A DNA stretch of 64,000 bases from Streptomyces collinus Tu 365 (GTDB taxonomy: Bacteria > Actinomycetota > Actinomycetes > Streptomycetales > Streptomycetaceae), in the NCBI RefSeq assembly GCF_000444875.1, contig NC_021985.1, positions 434,001 through 498,000 of the forward strand, written 5' to 3'. Of the stretch, positions 1 through 12,094 are shown piece after piece. Positions within the stretch are counted from its first letter, which is position 1; each line of letters starts with the position of its first letter. Both the position numbers and the translations under genes were made by a program. The notes beneath the pieces were generated by a model. The model saw only the letters and a program-made list of their open reading frames with translations, did no database searches and was not told the DNA's origin.

Positions 1-3000
1 CACGATCGCGTCCCGTTCGCAGACCAGCAGGTCCCACAGGTCGTCCGGGCCGCGGACGCCGCCGGGCAGCCGGCAGCCGATGCCGACCACCACCACCGGG
101 TCGTCCGCGGTGCCGACGGCCACCGGGGCGGCGCTCGGCCGCTCCGCGCCGGCCAGGCGCTCGCCGAGGTGCCGGGCCAGCGCGGCCGGGTTGGGGTGGT
201 CGAACACGAGCGTGGCCGGCAGCCGCATCCCGGCGGCCCCGGCGAGCCGGTTGCGCAGCTGCACCGCGCTGAGCGAGCCGAACCCGGCGTCCTTGAACGC
301 CCGATCCGGGTCGATCATGTCGGGTGAGGCGTACCCCAGCACGGCGGCGGCGTGCCCCAGCACCAAGTCGAGCAGTACCCGGTGCCGGTCGGCCGGGCTC
401 CTGCCGGCGAGCCGGGCCGCCAGCTCGGAGTCAGCGGCGGCGCCACGGGTGGCCGTACGCCGGGCCGGCGCCCCGGCGAGGGCCCGCACGGCCTGCGGCA
501 CGGCGTCGCCACCGGCCCGCAGTGCGGCCAGGTCGAGCCGGATCGGCACGAGCACCGGCTCGGCCACGGTCAGGGCGGCGTCCAGCGCGGCGAGAGCGGC
601 GTCGCGTGGCAGCGGCGGGAACCCGGAGCGGCGGAACCGGGCCAGGTCGGCGCCGCCGGTCATGGTGCTCTCGTCGGCCCACAGGCCCCAGGCCAGCGAG
701 ACACCGGGCAGCCCGGCGGTCCGGCGTATCCGGGCCAGCGCGTCCAGGGCGGCGTTGGCCGCGGCGTAGTTCGCCTGGCCGAGACCGCCGAGCACGCCCA
801 CCGCGGAGGAGAACAGGACGAGCCGGGCCCGGGGCAGCAGTTCGTGCAGGAGCCAGGCCGCGTCGACCTTGGGACGCAGCACCCGGGCCAGCCGCTCCGG
901 TGTGAGGTCGGCGACCAGTCCGTCGTCGAGCACCCCCGCGGCGTGCACCACGGTGTGGATGTCGGTCGTGGCGGATAGCGCGGTCAGCTCCGCCCGGTCC
1001 GCGACGTCGCACGCCACCAGGGAGACGTGCGCACCGGCGGCGGTCAGCTCCGCGGCCAGGGCGGCGGCCTGGGGTGCCCGCGGCCCCCGCCGGCTCGCCA
1101 GCACCACATCACGGACGCCCAGGTCGTGCACGAGATGCCGGGCGACGATCCCGCCGAGCGTGCCGGAGGCACCGGTCACCAGGACGGTGCCGAGGTCGCC
1201 GACCGGCTCACCCGCCGGGGGCACCCGGACCAGCCGGAGCTCCCGCGCGGTGCCGGCGGCGAGGCCCGTCTGCGGCCCGCCCGCGGCCAGCGCGGCCGGC
1301 ACCGCCGCGACCGTGGCGTCGTCGGCGTCGGCGAGGTCGAGCACCGCGAAGCGGTCCGGGTGTTCCGACTCGGCACAGCGCACCAGCGCCGCGGTCGCGG
1401 CCTCACCGGGATCGTCGAGGATCCGCCGGGTCACCACGACCAGGGTGGAGGTGGCCCGGCGTTCGTCGGCCAGCCACTCCTGCACCAGGGCGAGCGCGCG
1501 CTCGGCGGCCGCGGCGGGTGGACCGGACGGGGCCGGGACCAGAACGTAGGGCGCGGCGTCGGCACTCGGCGGCACCCGCAGCAAGCGGGCGAGGGCGGGA
1601 TCGGGGACCGCGTACCCGGCGGCGGGACCGTCCGGCAGCGTCCGCGGCGTCCACTGCGGAAGCAGCAGGTCGCCGCGGTCCGGCAGGCCGAGCGCGCCGT
1701 CCGGGAGCGGGCTGAGCACCAGGGACCGCACCGACGCGACCGGCGTCCCCGCCGGGTCGGTCAGCTCGATGCGGACCACGCCGTCCCGGACGCCGGTGAG
1801 CGTGGCCCGGACGGTGTCCGCGCCCACGGCGTGCACCTGGACCCCGGTCCACTCGAACGGCAGCGCGGGCCGGTCCCGCGCCCCGGTGGGGAGGTCTCCG
1901 AGCGCCAGCGGGTGCAGACAGGCGTCCAGCAGGGCGGGGTGGATGCCGAACCCGCCCGGCTCGGCGCCGGGCAGGGCGACCTCGGCGTACAGGTCCCCGG
2001 CCCGGTCGCGCCACAGTCCGCGGACGCCACGGAAGATCGGCCCGTACCGGAGTCCGGCGCCGTCCAGCCGGGCGTACAGCTCGTCCACGTCGAGCGGCTC
2101 GGCGCCCGCCGGTGGCCATGCGGTCGCCGCGCGCGGCGGTGGGTCGCCGACGGGTGCGAGGGCGGCGGTGGCGTGCGGCGTCCACGCGCCGGCGCCGACC
2201 CGGCCCTGCACGGTCACGTCCCGTGACCCGTCCGTACCGGGCTCGCCGGCCTCGATCCGCAGCCGGACCTCGGCGTCCTCGGGCACCACGACCGGGGCGA
2301 GAAGGGTCAGCTGCTCGATCACCGGGCAACCGGCCTCGTCACCGGCCCGGGACACCAGGTCCACCATGGCGGCGCCGGGGAGCACGACATGCTCCTCGAC
2401 GGTGTGTTCGGACAGCCACGGGTGGGTGGCGGCCGACAGCCGGCCGGTCAGCACGAGCCGGTCGGCCCCGGGCACGGCGGCTCGCAGGACCGGGTGCTCG
2501 ACGGCGTCCAGGCCCAGGGCGGACGGGTCGCCGCCGCCGGCCGGCAGCCAGTACCGCTCGGTCACGAACGCGGTGGTGGGCAGTTCGACCGGCCGGGCCC
2601 CGGGCCACACGGCGGACCAGTCCGGGCGGACGCCCTGCACGTGCAGCTGCGCCAGCGCCCGGACCAGCTGATCGGGTCCGCCCTCGTCACGGCGCAGCGT
2701 GTGCAGGACGGCGACCTCGGCGCCGATCTCGTCCAGGGTCTCCTGGGCACCGGTGGTCACCACCGGGTGCGGGCTGACCTCCAGCAGCGTGGTGCAGCCG
2801 TGCCCGGCGAGTGCGGTGACCGCCTCGTCGAAACGGACCGGCTCGCGGAGGTTGCGGTACCAGTAGTCGGCGTCGAAGGCGTCGTCGCCGTCGATCCACC
2901 GGCCCTCGACCGAGGAGAAGAAAGGGACGGCCGGCGGGCGCGGGGTCACCGGGGCGAGCGCGGTGCGGACCCTGTCCCGTACGCGCTCCACGTGCGCGCT

Positions 3001-5217
3001 GTGCGACGCGTAGTCCACGTCGACCCGGCGGGCCCGTACGCCCTCGGTCTCCAGCTCGGCGAGCAGCTCGTCCAAGGCGTCGGCGTCACCGGAGACCACG
3101 GCCGAGGAGGTGCCGTTGACGGCGGCCAGGGACAGCCGCCCGGTCCAGGCGTGCAGACGTTCGCGGACCTGCTCGGCGGGCAGCGCCACCGACATCATGC
3201 CGCCGAGGCCGGACAGCTCCACCAGCGCCTGGCTGCGCAGCGCCACCACCCGGGCGGCGTCCGGCAGGGTCAGCGCACCGGCGACGTGCGCGGCGGCGAT
3301 CTCCCCCTGGCTGTGGCCGGCGACCGCGGCCGGGGTGACGCCCACCGAACGCCACACCTCGGCCAGAGCCACCATCATCGAGAACAGCACCGGCTGCACG
3401 ACGTCGACCCGGTCGTGGTCCTGCTCGCCGCGCAGCACGGCGGTCAGCTCGAAGTCGACGTACGGCGCGAGGGCGGCCTCGCACTCGGCGATCCGGTCCC
3501 GGAAGACCGGGCTGCTCTGCAGCATCCGTACCGCCATGTTCCGCCACTGCGATCCTTGGCCGGGGAAGAGGAAGGCCACCGGGCCGGGCGCCCCGGTGAC
3601 GCCCTCCACCACCGCCGGTGACGGCCGTCCGGCGGCGATGTCGGCGAGACCGGCCAGCAGTTCGGCACGGTCGTCGGCGCAGACCACGGCCCGGTACTCG
3701 TGCCCGGTCCGCGTCGTGACCAAGGACGACGCGATGTCCCGCCGGTCCTGGTCGGGCCGGGCGCCGAGATCGGCGGCGAGCGCGGCGGCCTGGGCGCGCA
3801 GCCCGGCGGGCGACCGGCCGGACACGGCCCAGGCAGCCGGCCACGACGCCGCGGGCTCGCTGCCGGGTGCCGGGGTGGCCGCCGCGGGCTCCTCGAGGAT
3901 GACGTGCGCGTTGGTGCCGCTGACACCGAAGGACGAGACGGCCGCTCGGCGCGGTTCGTCGCCGGCCGGCCACGGCACCGGCTCGGCGAGCAGCTCGACC
4001 GATCCGGCCGACCAGTCCACGTAGGGCGTGGGCCGGTCCATGTGCAGCGTGCGGGGCAGCTCCCCGTGCCGCATGGCCATCACGACCTTGATGATCCCGG
4101 CGACGCCGGCCGCGGCCTGGGTGTGCCCGAGGTTGGACTTGATCGAGCCCAGCCGCAGCGGTCGCGGGCGGTCGCCGCCGTACACCGCGAGCACCGCCTG
4201 CGCCTCCACCGGGTCACCCAGCGGGGTGCCGGTGCCGTGCGCCTCCACCACGGCGACCTGGGCCGGGGTGAGGCCGGCGTCGACCAGGGCGTCCTGGATC
4301 ACGCGGCACTGCGCGGGGCCGTTCGGGGCGGTCAGGCCGTTGCTGGCCCCGTCGGAGTTGACGGCGACGCCGCGGACGATCGCCTGGACCCGGCGGCCGG
4401 CCGCCTCCGCGGCGGAGCGCCGTTCCAGCACCAGCACGCCGACGCCCTCGGACCAGGCGGTGCCGTCGGCGGCCGCCGCGAACGGCTTGCACCGCCCGTC
4501 CGGTGCGAGCCCGCGCTGCCGGCTGAACTCGACGAACGCGCTCGGCGTGGCCATCACGGTGACCCCGCCGACCAGCGCCATGTCGCATTCGCCGCGTTGC
4601 AGGGCACGGACCGCCTGGTGCAGCGCGACCAGCGACGACGAGCACGCGGTGTCCACGGTGACGGCCGGGCCGCGCAGCCCGAGCTGGTAGGCGACCCGCC
4701 CGGACACGACGCTGCCACCGCCCTGGGCGCCCTGGTAGTCGTGGTGCATCACCCCGGTGAAGACCCCGGTACGGGTGTCCCGCAGCGCCGCCGGGTCGAG
4801 ACCGGCCCGCTCCACCGCCTCCCACGAGGTCTGCAGGATCAGCCGCTGCTGCGGGTCGGTGTACAGCGCCTCCTTCGGTGAGATACCGAAGAAGCCGGCG
4901 TCGAAGGCCGCGGCGTCGTGCAGGAAGCCGCCCTCCCGGACCGTGGATGTTCCGGGGTGGTCGGGGTCGGGGTGGTACAGCCCGTCCACGTCCCAGCCGC
5001 GGTCGCGGGGGAACCCGGTGATGCCGTCGCGGCCCTCGGCCACCAGCGACCAGAGGTCCTCGGGCGACTCCACGCCGCCCGGGTAGTGGCAGGCCATGCC
5101 GACCACGGCGATCGGCTCACCGGACCGGCTCTCCACCTCGCGCAGCCGCCGACGGGTGACCTGCAGCTCCGCGGTGACACGGCGCAGGTAGTCACGGAGT
5201 TTGTCCTCACTGCTCAT
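1..5217 (-). CDS. kirAVI-like: Cis-AT type I polyketide synthase, N-terminal part (module 14 and start of 15), truncated by window edge
   Basis: The first 1739 residues are visible. Domains: N-terminal coiled-coil docking segment (1-33); KS about 35-460 (Cys192 in DTACSSSL, then HGTGT and GHTQAAAG); AT about 545-840 (Ser636 in GHSQG; YASH at 736-739, the methylmalonyl-CoA signature); DH about 905-1190 (His938, later HPALLD); KR about 1335-1530 ([12 protein letters not shown] motif, catalytic Ser and Tyr kept); ACP about 1605-1685 (Ser1648); a second KS begins near 1702 and leaves the window. It is the only protein here with its own AT. The module should add an alpha-methyl, alpha,beta-unsaturated unit. 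Two oddities: the ACP reads GFGSL instead of GFDSL, and the DH His motif has Glu where Gly is usual. The start ATG overlaps the upstream stop by 4 bp. The kirAVI label is inferred from architecture. Confidence 0.9.
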   Translation of the reverse strand, partial: MSSEDKLRDYLRRVTAELQVTRRRLREVESRSGEPIAVVGMACHYPGGVESPEDLWSLVAEGRDGITGFPRDRGWDVDGLYHPDPDHPGTSTVREGGFLHDAAAFDAGFFGISPKEALYTDPQQRLILQTSWEAVERAGLDPAALRDTRTGVFTGVMHHDYQGAQGGGSVVSGRVAYQLGLRGPAVTVDTACSSSLVALHQAVRALQRGECDMALVGGVTVMATPSAFVEFSRQRGLAPDGRCKPFAAAADGTAWSEGVGVLVLERRSAAEAAGRRVQAIVRGVAVNSDGASNGLTAPNGPAQCRVIQDALVDAGLTPAQVAVVEAHGTGTPLGDPVEAQAVLAVYGGDRPRPLRLGSIKSNLGHTQAAAGVAGIIKVVMAMRHGELPRTLHMDRPTPYVDWSAGSVELLAEPVPWPAGDEPRRAAVSSFGVSGTNAHVILEEPAAATPAPGSEPAASWPAAWAVSGRSPAGLRAQAAALAADLGARPDQDRRDIASSLVTTRTGHEYRAVVCADDRAELLAGLADIAAGRPSPAVVEGVTGAPGPVAFLFPGQGSQWRNMAVRMLQSSPVFRDRIAECEAALAPYVDFELTAVLRGEQDHDRVDVVQPVLFSMMVALAEVWRSVGVTPAAVAGHSQGEIAAAHVAGALTLPDAARVVALRSQALVELSGLGGMMSVALPAEQVRERLHAWTGRLSLAAVNGTSSAVVSGDADALDELLAELETEGVRARRVDVDYASHSAHVERVRDRVRTALAPVTPRPPAVPFFSSVEGRWIDGDDAFDADYWYRNLREPVRFDEAVTALAGHGCTTLLEVSPHPVVTTGAQETLDEIGAEVAVLHTLRRDEGGPDQLVRALAQLHVQGVRPDWSAVWPGARPVELPTTAFVTERYWLPAGGGDPSALGLDAVEHPVLRAAVPGADRLVLTGRLSAATHPWLSEHTVEEHVVLPGAAMVDLVSRAGDEAGCPVIEQLTLLAPVVVPEDAEVRLRIEAGEPGTDGSRDVTVQGRVGAGAWTPHATAALAPVGDPPPRAATAWPPAGAEPLDVDELYARLDGAGLRYGPIFRGVRGLWRDRAGDLYAEVALPGAEPGGFGIHPALLDACLHPLALGDLPTGARDRPALPFEWTGVQVHAVGADTVRATLTGVRDGVVRIELTDPAGTPVASVRSLVLSPLPDGALGLPDRGDLLLPQWTPRTLPDGPAAGYAVPDPALARLLRVPPSADAAPYVLVPAPSGPPAAAAERALALVQEWLADERRATSTLVVVTRRILDDPGEAATAALVRCAESEHPDRFAVLDLADADDATVAAVPAALAAGGPQTGLAAGTARELRLVRVPPAGEPVGDLGTVLVTGASGTLGGIVARHLVHDLGVRDVVLASRRGPRAPQAAALAAELTAAGAHVSLVACDVADRAELTALSATTDIHTVVHAAGVLDDGLVADLTPERLARVLRPKVDAAWLLHELLPRARLVLFSSAVGVLGGLGQANYAAANAALDALARIRRTAGLPGVSLAWGLWADESTMTGGADLARFRRSGFPPLPRDAALAALDAALTVAEPVLVPIRLDLAALRAGGDAVPQAVRALAGAPARRTATRGAAADSELAARLAGRSPADRHRVLLDLVLGHAAAVLGYASPDMIDPDRAFKDAGFGSLSAVQLRNRLAGAAGMRLPATLVFDHPNPAALARHLGERLAGAERPSAAPVAVGTADDPVVVVGIGCRLPGGVRGPDDLWDLLVCERDAIV

Positions 5218-8200
5218 CGGTCCTCCTGACCCCGTACGGGGCTGCCCAGCTCGGCGTCGATCAGGGCGAACACCTCGTCGTCGGTTGCGGCGGCGAACAG
5301 GTCCGGCGGTGCCTCGGGCGTCGCCGGGCTCAGGGCGGTGAGCAGCCCACGCACCCGTTCGACCACCCGGTCGCGGAACACCTCGTCGGTGGCCGCCTCG
5401 GTCAGACCGGCGGCCAGGCGGTCGAAGTCGGCGAACAGCGCCGGCAGGTCGTCGGCACCGCCGGTGCCGCCGTCGAACCGCCCGGCGAGGTGCTCCACCA
5501 GATCAGCGGGGGTGGGATGGTCGAAGACGAGGGTCGCCTCCAGCGTCAGGCCGAGCGCCGCGCCGAGGCGGTTGCGGAACTCCACCGAGCTCAGCGAGTC
5601 GAACCCCAGCTCCTGGAAGGAGCGCCCCGGATCGATCGCGGCGGCACCGGCGTAGCCGAGCACGGCCGCGGCCTCGCCGCGGACCAGGCCCGACAGCCTG
5701 GCGCGCAGCTCCGCGGATCCCAGCCCGGCCAGGCCCGCGTCGGATACGACGGCCGGTGCGGCACTCAGCAGGCCGCGCAGTACGGGGGGTACGGCCGCGG
5801 GGGTGCCCGGGGCCAACCGCAGCGCGACCACCTCGGGCTCCGTACCGGCCAGCGCGGCGTCCAGCAGGCGCAGTCCCGCCTCGACCGTCAGCCCGGCGAG
5901 GCCGGCGCGGGCCAGCCGTTCGCGGTCGGCGGTCATGCCGTCGTCGAGGTCCCATGGCCCCCAGGCCACCGAGACCGCTCGGCCGCCCGCCGCGACCCGG
6001 TGCCGGGCCAGCGCGTCGAGATAGGCGTTGGCCGCGGCGTAGTTGCCCTGGCCGGGCCCGCCGAGCACACCGGCCGCCGAGGAGAAGAGCACCAGCTCGG
6101 CCTCGGGCAACAGCTCGTGCAGGTGGTGGGCGCCGGCGGCCTTGGCCCGCCACACGGTCTCCAGCCGGTCGGCGTCCAGCGCGGTCACCACACCGTCGTC
6201 GAGCACCCCGGCGGCGTGCACCACCATGCTGATCGTCCGGTCGGCGAGCAGCGCGGCCAGCGCATCCCGGTCACCGACGTCGCAGGCGACCGGCTCGATC
6301 CGCGCGCTCAGATCGCGGAGCCCGGTGGGGACGCGGCCACTGCGGCTGACCAGGAGCACGTCGGTGAATCCGTGCCGGGCGACCAGGTGACGCACCACCG
6401 GGCCGGCGAGGCCACCGCTGCCCCCGGTGACGAGCAGCGTGCCCGGCCGGCGCGGGGGCGGCGCGTCGGTGGCCGGGGCGCGTACGAGGCGGGCCGCCAG
6501 CACCCGCCCGTCGCGGACGGTCAGCTGCGGCTCGCCGGTGGCCAGGGCATGCGGCAGGACCTCCACCGCGTCCGCCCCGGACAGCTCGACGAGTGAGAAG
6601 CGGCCGGGGTGCTCGGACTGCGCCGAGCGCAGCAGTCCCCATGCGGCGGCCGTGGCCGGGCCCGGGTCCATGGTGACGAAGACCAGGTGGGCGTCGCCGA
6701 AGCGGCTCTCGCCGAGCCAGTGCCGCGCCTGTTCAAGGACGTCACGGGTCAGCTCGAACGCGGCGGACGCCGACGTCCCCGTCGCGGCGACCGGCACGAT
6801 CACCACCTCGGCGGGTCCGGTCAGCGCCGCCGCGGTGTCCGCGCGGGTCACGGTCACGCCCGCGGCGGTGAGCGCGGCGCCGACGCCGTCCCGGTCGGGG
6901 CCCACGACGGCGTACCGGCCGGGTGAGCCGGGACGGACGTCGTCGAGGGGCACCCAGTCGACGCGGTACAGGGGGTCTGCCGAGGCTCCGGCGGGGCGCA
7001 GGGTCACCGCGTCCACCGAGGCCACCGGCCCGCCGGCGGCATCGGTGAGCCGCACGGACACGACACCGGGGCGGACCGGGGCGACGCAGGCCCGCGCGGC
7101 GACCGCGCCGCTCGCCGCGGCCCGGATCCCGGACCAGGCGAACGGCAGGTGAACCCGGCCGTCCGGGACGAATCCGCCGAGCGCCACCGTGTGCAGCGCC
7201 GCGTCCAGGAGAACGGGGTGCACGGCGTACGGGCCGGCGTCACCGCCGGGCACGGTGACGTCGGCGTACACGGTGTCGCCGGCCCGCCAGGCGCGGCGCA
7301 GCCCCTGGAACGCGGGACCGTAGCCGGGCAACCGGTCGTAGAGGCCGGTGAGGTCGAGCTCCTCGGCGTCGCCGGGCAGCGGGGGCGGTCCGGTCACGGC
7401 GCCACCGGCGGGGGCGAGTGCTCCGGTCGCGTGCCGGGTCCAGCCCGGTTCTCCGGCAGCGCGGGCGTGCACCTCGAAGGCGCATCGCCCGTCGTCACCG
7501 GGCAGGGCCGCGGTGAGCCGCAGGTCGGTGTCGCCGAACGGCAGCGGCGCCTCGATCACCAGCTCGGCCACGACCGGCCGGCCGAGCCGGGCGCCGGCCC
7601 GCAGGGCCAGGTCGGCGAAGAACGTCCCGGGCACCAGCGTGGTCCCGTCGACGGCGTGGTCGGCCAGCCAGCCGTGGCCGTCCCGCGAGATCCTGGCCGG
7701 CAGCACATGCCCGCCGGGCAGTTCCATCAGGTCGGCCCGCACCCGGCCCGGGTCCGTGCCGGTGGTCACCCAGTGCCGGTCCCGGGCGAACGGGTATCCG
7801 GGCAGCGACAGTCGGCGTGCTCGCGCCGGCATCGGCGGGGTGATCTCGGCCCCGGTGACCCAGGCGGCGGCGAGCGCGTCGAGGTCGTCACCGGTCACCG
7901 CCGCGGCCGGTTTCCGCCGGCGGCCGCGATGGCAGCCGACCCCGGTGCGCAACGCCGTCAGCAGTTCGGCGGTGGTCGTGGCCACGACGGCGAGCCGCTC
8001 GTCCAGGTGCTCACGCCCGGACCACAACGTGTACGCCAGCGCCGCCGGGTCCACCGCGACGGCCGCCGTGCGCAGGGCGGCGGCCAGGGCATCGGCGGTG
8101 GTCTCTCCGTCGATCACGGGGCGGGTCCCGAACACCTCCTGGACGCGGTGGGCGAGGTCGGCCAGTTGCGGGAAGTCCAGGCCCAGTTCGGCGAACGGCT

Positions 8201-11200
8201 CGTCGGGCCGTGCCGCGGTCGCACCGACCTCGGTCACCAGCGCGGTCACGGTCGCGGCCACGTCCTCGCCGGTGCCCTCCAGGTGGGTCACCAGCCGGGC
8301 CACGCTCTCGTCGAGGCGGGCGGTGTCCCGGGCGGACACCACGAACAGCCGCGGCTCGGCCGGTTCCGGCACGGCCGGCGGCGCCGGCCACTCGGCGAGG
8401 ACGACGTGCGCGTTGGCCCCGCCCGCACCGAAGGAGCTGATCGCCGCGGTCCGCGGCACGTCCGCGCGTCCCGGCCACGGCGCCCGTTCGCGCTGTACCC
8501 GGAACCGTGCGGTCTCCCACCGCACCGCGCTGGTCAGCGGGTCGGCGTGCAACGACGGCACGAGTTCCCGATGGCGCAGTTGAAGTACGACCTTGGTGAG
8601 CGCCGCGACGCCGGCCGCGGACTCCAGGTGCCCGATGTTCGACTTGACCGATCCGATCGGCCAGGGACCCGGGCCGGCGCCGATCCGGTCGAAGGCCTCC
8701 TCCAGCGCGGCGACCTCGATCGGGTCGCCGAGGCTGGTGCCGGTGCCGTGCGCCTCCAGGTAGCCGAGGTGGGCGGGGTCGACCGCGGCCCGGCGCAGCG
8801 ACCCTGCGATCAGGGCGGCCTGCGATGCCGGGTTCGGCACGGAGAACCCGGCGGTGCGGCCGCCGTGGTTGACCGCGGTACCGCGGATGACGGCGTGGAC
8901 GTGGTCGCCGTCGCGCAGCGCGTCGCGCAGCGGGCGCAGCAGCACCACGCCGACTCCCTCGCCGGGCACGTAGCCGTCCCCGCCCTCACCGAAGGCGCGG
9001 CAACGCCCGTCGGTGGACAGGAAGGAGGACTGGCTCAGCAGCAGGTACTTGTTCGGGTGCACGGCCAGGTTGACGCCACCGGCCAGGGCCGCCTCGCACT
9101 CCCCCCGGCGGATGGCCTCGACGGCCAGGTGCAGCGCGGTCAGCGAGGACGAGCACATGCTGTCCAGGGCGATGCTCGGTCCGCGCAGGTCCAGGAAGTA
9201 CGACACCCGGTTGGCGATGGACGCGCTGAACGACGAGGGCACCGGGCCCGGCTCCGGGCCGACGCCGTAGAGCTGGTACTGGTTGTACATCACCCCGGCG
9301 AACACCCCGACGGGCCGGCCGCGCCAGGCCGACGGCGCGTGCCCGGCCTCCTCGAACGCGTGCCACGCCTCCTGCAGGAACAGCCGCTCCTGCGGGTCCA
9401 GCACGGCCGCCTCGTTCGGCGAGATGTGGAAGAACTCCGCGTCGAACTCGTCCACCCCCGAGAGGAAGCCACCCCATTTGCCGTAGGAGCGTCCGGGCGT
9501 CCGGCGGTCTTCGGAGTAGATCGCCGCGTGATCCCATCGATCGGCGGGCACCGTGCTGACGCAGTCACGGCCGTCGCGCAGGTTCGCCCAGAACTCGTCG
9601 AGGTCGCGGGCCATCGGGTAGCGGCCGCTGATGCCCACCACGGCGATCGCGTCGTCGTCGGGTCCGACCGGCTCGGGGTCCGCCTCCGGCGGGGTGAACT
9701 CGGCCGTGATCCGGGCCGCGTGGTCCGCCTCCGGCGGGGTGAACTCGGCCGTGATCCGGGCCGCGTCCCCGTTCAGGACCACGACGTGGGAACGGCCGCT
9801 GCCCACGGCCGCCAGCAGCACGTCGACGGCGGCCGGGGTCTGCAGGCTTCGCAGGCCCATCCGGCGCAGCGCGGCGTCATCGACCTGCATGCCGCCTTCC
9901 GCCCAGGCCGGCCAGCCCACCGACACGATGTCGCGGCGGGTGCCGGCGAACAGGTCCAGGAACGCGTTCGCGCACGCGTAGTCGGCCTGCCCCGGATTGC
10001 CCCAGGTGCCGGCGGTCGACGAGCAGAGCACCAGGAAGTCCAGACTCAGGCGCCGGGTGGCCGCTTCGAGGTGCCGGGCACCGTCGACCTTGGGGGCGAG
10101 CACGGCCCGAACGTCATCGGCGCGCTTCCCCGCCAGCAATCCGTCACGCAGCACGCCGGCGGCGTGCACCACCCCGTGCAGCACGCCGAAGCGGTCCACC
10201 GCGGTGCGCACCGCCCGGTCGACGTCGTCCGCACGGGTCACGTCCGTCACCAGGGTGACCACCTCGGCGCCGAGGGCTGTCAGCTCGGCGGTGACGGACG
10301 GATCGGCCGGGGTGCGGCCGACCAGGACGAGCCGGGCGTGTACCGACCGGGCCAGGTGCCGGGCCAGGGCCAGCCCGACCCCGCCGAGCCCTCCGGTGAT
10401 CAGGTAGACCCCGCGCTCTCGCAGCGACGCCCTGTCCGCCGGTGCCGGCATGGGCCGGGCGAGCCGGATCCGGCGGGTGCCGTGCGCGTAGCACACCTCC
10501 ACGTCGGGGGCCCCGGCGGCCAGCTCGGCCAGCGCGTCGGCCCGGCGTGGCGAACGGACCACCGCGGCCCGAACGCCCGGGTGCTCCCGCACCGCGGTGC
10601 GGAGCAGACCGGCGAGAGCGATCACCGGCGCGTCGTCGTCCTCGACGTGGCAGACCAGCCGCAGGGTGCTGCGTCCCGCGCGGATCGCGGCCGCCAGGAA
10701 CTCGCTCAGCGCGACCGCTTCACCGGTGAGGTCGGCAGGATCGGCGGGCTGCCACAGCACAGCGGCCGCGGCGGTGTCCGCGAGCGCGGACGGCCAGTCC
10801 GCCCGGGTGTGCGCACCGGCCGTGACCCAGTGCGCCGAGGGGGCTCCGGGCGGCAGCGTGGCCGGCTGCCAGGACGTCTCGAACCACACCGTCTCGGCGG
10901 GTACCTCGGTCTCGGCGGTCGACGGGGTCCCGGCGGTCGTCTCCGTCACGGCGGTCGCCGCGGTCACCGGTTCCGCCGGCGGGGCCGCCACGACCTCGTA
11001 CCGTCGCAGGTGTGCGGCCAGCAGGGTGAACGTGTTGTGCTCGAACAGCAGGGTCGGGGAGAAGTCGACGCCGAAGACCCGTTCCAGGTCGGCAGCGATC
11101 CCCAGCAGCGCCGTCGAGTCGAGGCCGAGCTCGTAGAACCCGGCCGTCTCGTCGAAGTCGGCGCGGCCGGTCCTCGCCTCGATCAGGTCCCGGACGATCC

Positions 11201-12074
11201 GGTCGGCGTCCTGCGCCGCCGGGGTGCGTACCTCGAGGCGGGTGATCGCCGCGGCGTCCCGGATCCGTTTGGAGGTCAGGCCGTGCAGCCAGGCGATGAC
11301 GGTTCCGTCCGGGGCGTGGAACTCCAGGTCACACGTGGTCAGATCGCCGTCGGGCCCGGCCTGGCGCGGCGGGGCGGCGTGCACCAGGGTCCGCGAGCCC
11401 AGCGGTCCCGCGGCCCGCACCGATTCGATCAGCATCGGGATGTACGGGCGTGCCCCGTCGCCCGGCACGGCCTCGGCGAACTGGGTGGGCAGCAGCGTCG
11501 AGGAGTCCAGCGCCGCCGGATGGAGGTGGAAGTACTCGGCGTACTCGGCGGCCTGGGCGCTCAGCGAGAGGTCCGCGAGCAGTTCGTCCGGTCCGGCGTG
11601 CAGGGTGCCGAGGGCCCGCATGAACTCGCCGTGCTCGATACCGGTGGCGCGGACGGTCGTGTACAGGTCGGCCATGTCGACGCTCCGCCGTGCGGTGGCG
11701 CGCAGGGCCTCCAGGTCCCGCCGGCGGTGCGGGAACGGCAGGCCCGGGTACAGCCGGCAGTCCAGGACCGGTTCGCTCTGCCCCGAGGGGCGGCGGGTGC
11801 CGCTGACCGACACCCGGAAGTGCCCGTCGTCGCGGGCGAAGCGCAGCGTCAGCTCGGTGTCGAAGTCCGGCCCGGCGGCGACGGGGTTGCGGAACAGCAC
11901 ACGGCGCAGCTCGACACCGCCGGGATCCGCCCCCCGGGCTCGCACCACCCGCAGGATGATGTCGAGCAGCGACACCCCGGGCAGGATCCGGGTGCCGTGG
12001 ACACGGTGGTCGCGCAGCACCGGGTCGCTGCCCCGGATCACGACGGTGCAGGTCAGCCCGTCCAAGGAGTCCAT
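5214..12074 (-). CDS. kirAV-like: AT-less polyketide synthase: DH-ACP-KR / KS-DH-KR-ACP (modules 12 C-half and 13)
   Basis: 2286 residues. Domains: DH 1-290 (His23 in DHRVHG), ACP (Ser320), KR about 548-783 (TGGLGGVG), KS about 809-1233 (Cys974 in [10 protein letters not shown]), ACP-like insertion about 1266-1338, DH about 1438-1713 (His1473 in DHAVDG), KR about 1873-2065 (LDD motif), ACP (Ser2160 in ELGFDSL), C-terminal docking helices about 2218-2286. There is no AT. The first three domains complete the KS that ends the upstream protein. The last half resembles a cis-AT module without AT and ends in a cis-AT-type docking tail, matching the docking start of the next protein. I prefer the ATG at 12074 (GGGGAAGAG upstream; His 23 residues in, as in the paralogous DH start at 49094). 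An ATG at 12095 overlapping the upstream stop is possible. Confidence 0.92.
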   Translation of the reverse strand: MDSLDGLTCTVVIRGSDPVLRDHRVHGTRILPGVSLLDIILRVVRARGADPGGVELRRVLFRNPVAAGPDFDTELTLRFARDDGHFRVSVSGTRRPSGQSEPVLDCRLYPGLPFPHRRRDLEALRATARRSVDMADLYTTVRATGIEHGEFMRALGTLHAGPDELLADLSLSAQAAEYAEYFHLHPAALDSSTLLPTQFAEAVPGDGARPYIPMLIESVRAAGPLGSRTLVHAAPPRQAGPDGDLTTCDLEFHAPDGTVIAWLHGLTSKRIRDAAAITRLEVRTPAAQDADRIVRDLIEARTGRADFDETAGFYELGLDSTALLGIAADLERVFGVDFSPTLLFEHNTFTLLAAHLRRYEVVAAPPAEPVTAATAVTETTAGTPSTAETEVPAETVWFETSWQPATLPPGAPSAHWVTAGAHTRADWPSALADTAAAAVLWQPADPADLTGEAVALSEFLAAAIRAGRSTLRLVCHVEDDDAPVIALAGLLRTAVREHPGVRAAVVRSPRRADALAELAAGAPDVEVCYAHGTRRIRLARPMPAPADRASLRERGVYLITGGLGGVGLALARHLARSVHARLVLVGRTPADPSVTAELTALGAEVVTLVTDVTRADDVDRAVRTAVDRFGVLHGVVHAAGVLRDGLLAGKRADDVRAVLAPKVDGARHLEAATRRLSLDFLVLCSSTAGTWGNPGQADYACANAFLDLFAGTRRDIVSVGWPAWAEGGMQVDDAALRRMGLRSLQTPAAVDVLLAAVGSGRSHVVVLNGDAARITAEFTPPEADHAARITAEFTPPEADPEPVGPDDDAIAVVGISGRYPMARDLDEFWANLRDGRDCVSTVPADRWDHAAIYSEDRRTPGRSYGKWGGFLSGVDEFDAEFFHISPNEAAVLDPQERLFLQEAWHAFEEAGHAPSAWRGRPVGVFAGVMYNQYQLYGVGPEPGPVPSSFSASIANRVSYFLDLRGPSIALDSMCSSSLTALHLAVEAIRRGECEAALAGGVNLAVHPNKYLLLSQSSFLSTDGRCRAFGEGGDGYVPGEGVGVVLLRPLRDALRDGDHVHAVIRGTAVNHGGRTAGFSVPNPASQAALIAGSLRRAAVDPAHLGYLEAHGTGTSLGDPIEVAALEEAFDRIGAGPGPWPIGSVKSNIGHLESAAGVAALTKVVLQLRHRELVPSLHADPLTSAVRWETARFRVQRERAPWPGRADVPRTAAISSFGAGGANAHVVLAEWPAPPAVPEPAEPRLFVVSARDTARLDESVARLVTHLEGTGEDVAATVTALVTEVGATAARPDEPFAELGLDFPQLADLAHRVQEVFGTRPVIDGETTADALAAALRTAAVAVDPAALAYTLWSGREHLDERLAVVATTTAELLTALRTGVGCHRGRRRKPAAAVTGDDLDALAAAWVTGAEITPPMPARARRLSLPGYPFARDRHWVTTGTDPGRVRADLMELPGGHVLPARISRDGHGWLADHAVDGTTLVPGTFFADLALRAGARLGRPVVAELVIEAPLPFGDTDLRLTAALPGDDGRCAFEVHARAAGEPGWTRHATGALAPAGGAVTGPPPLPGDAEELDLTGLYDRLPGYGPAFQGLRRAWRAGDTVYADVTVPGGDAGPYAVHPVLLDAALHTVALGGFVPDGRVHLPFAWSGIRAAASGAVAARACVAPVRPGVVSVRLTDAAGGPVASVDAVTLRPAGASADPLYRVDWVPLDDVRPGSPGRYAVVGPDRDGVGAALTAAGVTVTRADTAAALTGPAEVVIVPVAATGTSASAAFELTRDVLEQARHWLGESRFGDAHLVFVTMDPGPATAAAWGLLRSAQSEHPGRFSLVELSGADAVEVLPHALATGEPQLTVRDGRVLAARLVRAPATDAPPPRRPGTLLVTGGSGGLAGPVVRHLVARHGFTDVLLVSRSGRVPTGLRDLSARIEPVACDVGDRDALAALLADRTISMVVHAAGVLDDGVVTALDADRLETVWRAKAAGAHHLHELLPEAELVLFSSAAGVLGGPGQGNYAAANAYLDALARHRVAAGGRAVSVAWGPWDLDDGMTADRERLARAGLAGLTVEAGLRLLDAALAGTEPEVVALRLAPGTPAAVPPVLRGLLSAAPAVVSDAGLAGLGSAELRARLSGLVRGEAAAVLGYAGAAAIDPGRSFQELGFDSLSSVEFRNRLGAALGLTLEATLVFDHPTPADLVEHLAGRFDGGTGGADDLPALFADFDRLAAGLTEAATDEVFRDRVVERVRGLLTALSPATPEAPPDLFAAATDDEVFALIDAELGSPVRGQEDR
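8060..8275 (-). other. Serine-less ACP-like insertion after the module 13 KS
   Basis: The core [14 protein letters not shown] is followed by a helix and [10 protein letters not shown], as in an acyl carrier protein, but Phe occupies the serine position. It is the third copy of this insertion type in the assembly line. Confidence 0.6.
9677..9766 (-). repeat. Perfect 45-bp tandem duplication in KR-KS linker
   Basis: Two identical 45-bp copies (9677-9721 and 9722-9766) encode a duplicated 15-residue block around [11 protein letters not shown] between the first KR and the KS of the one-KS protein. The exact identity suggests a recent slippage event. Confidence 0.95.
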
Positions 12075-12094
12075 CAGGTTCTCTTCCCCGCGCA

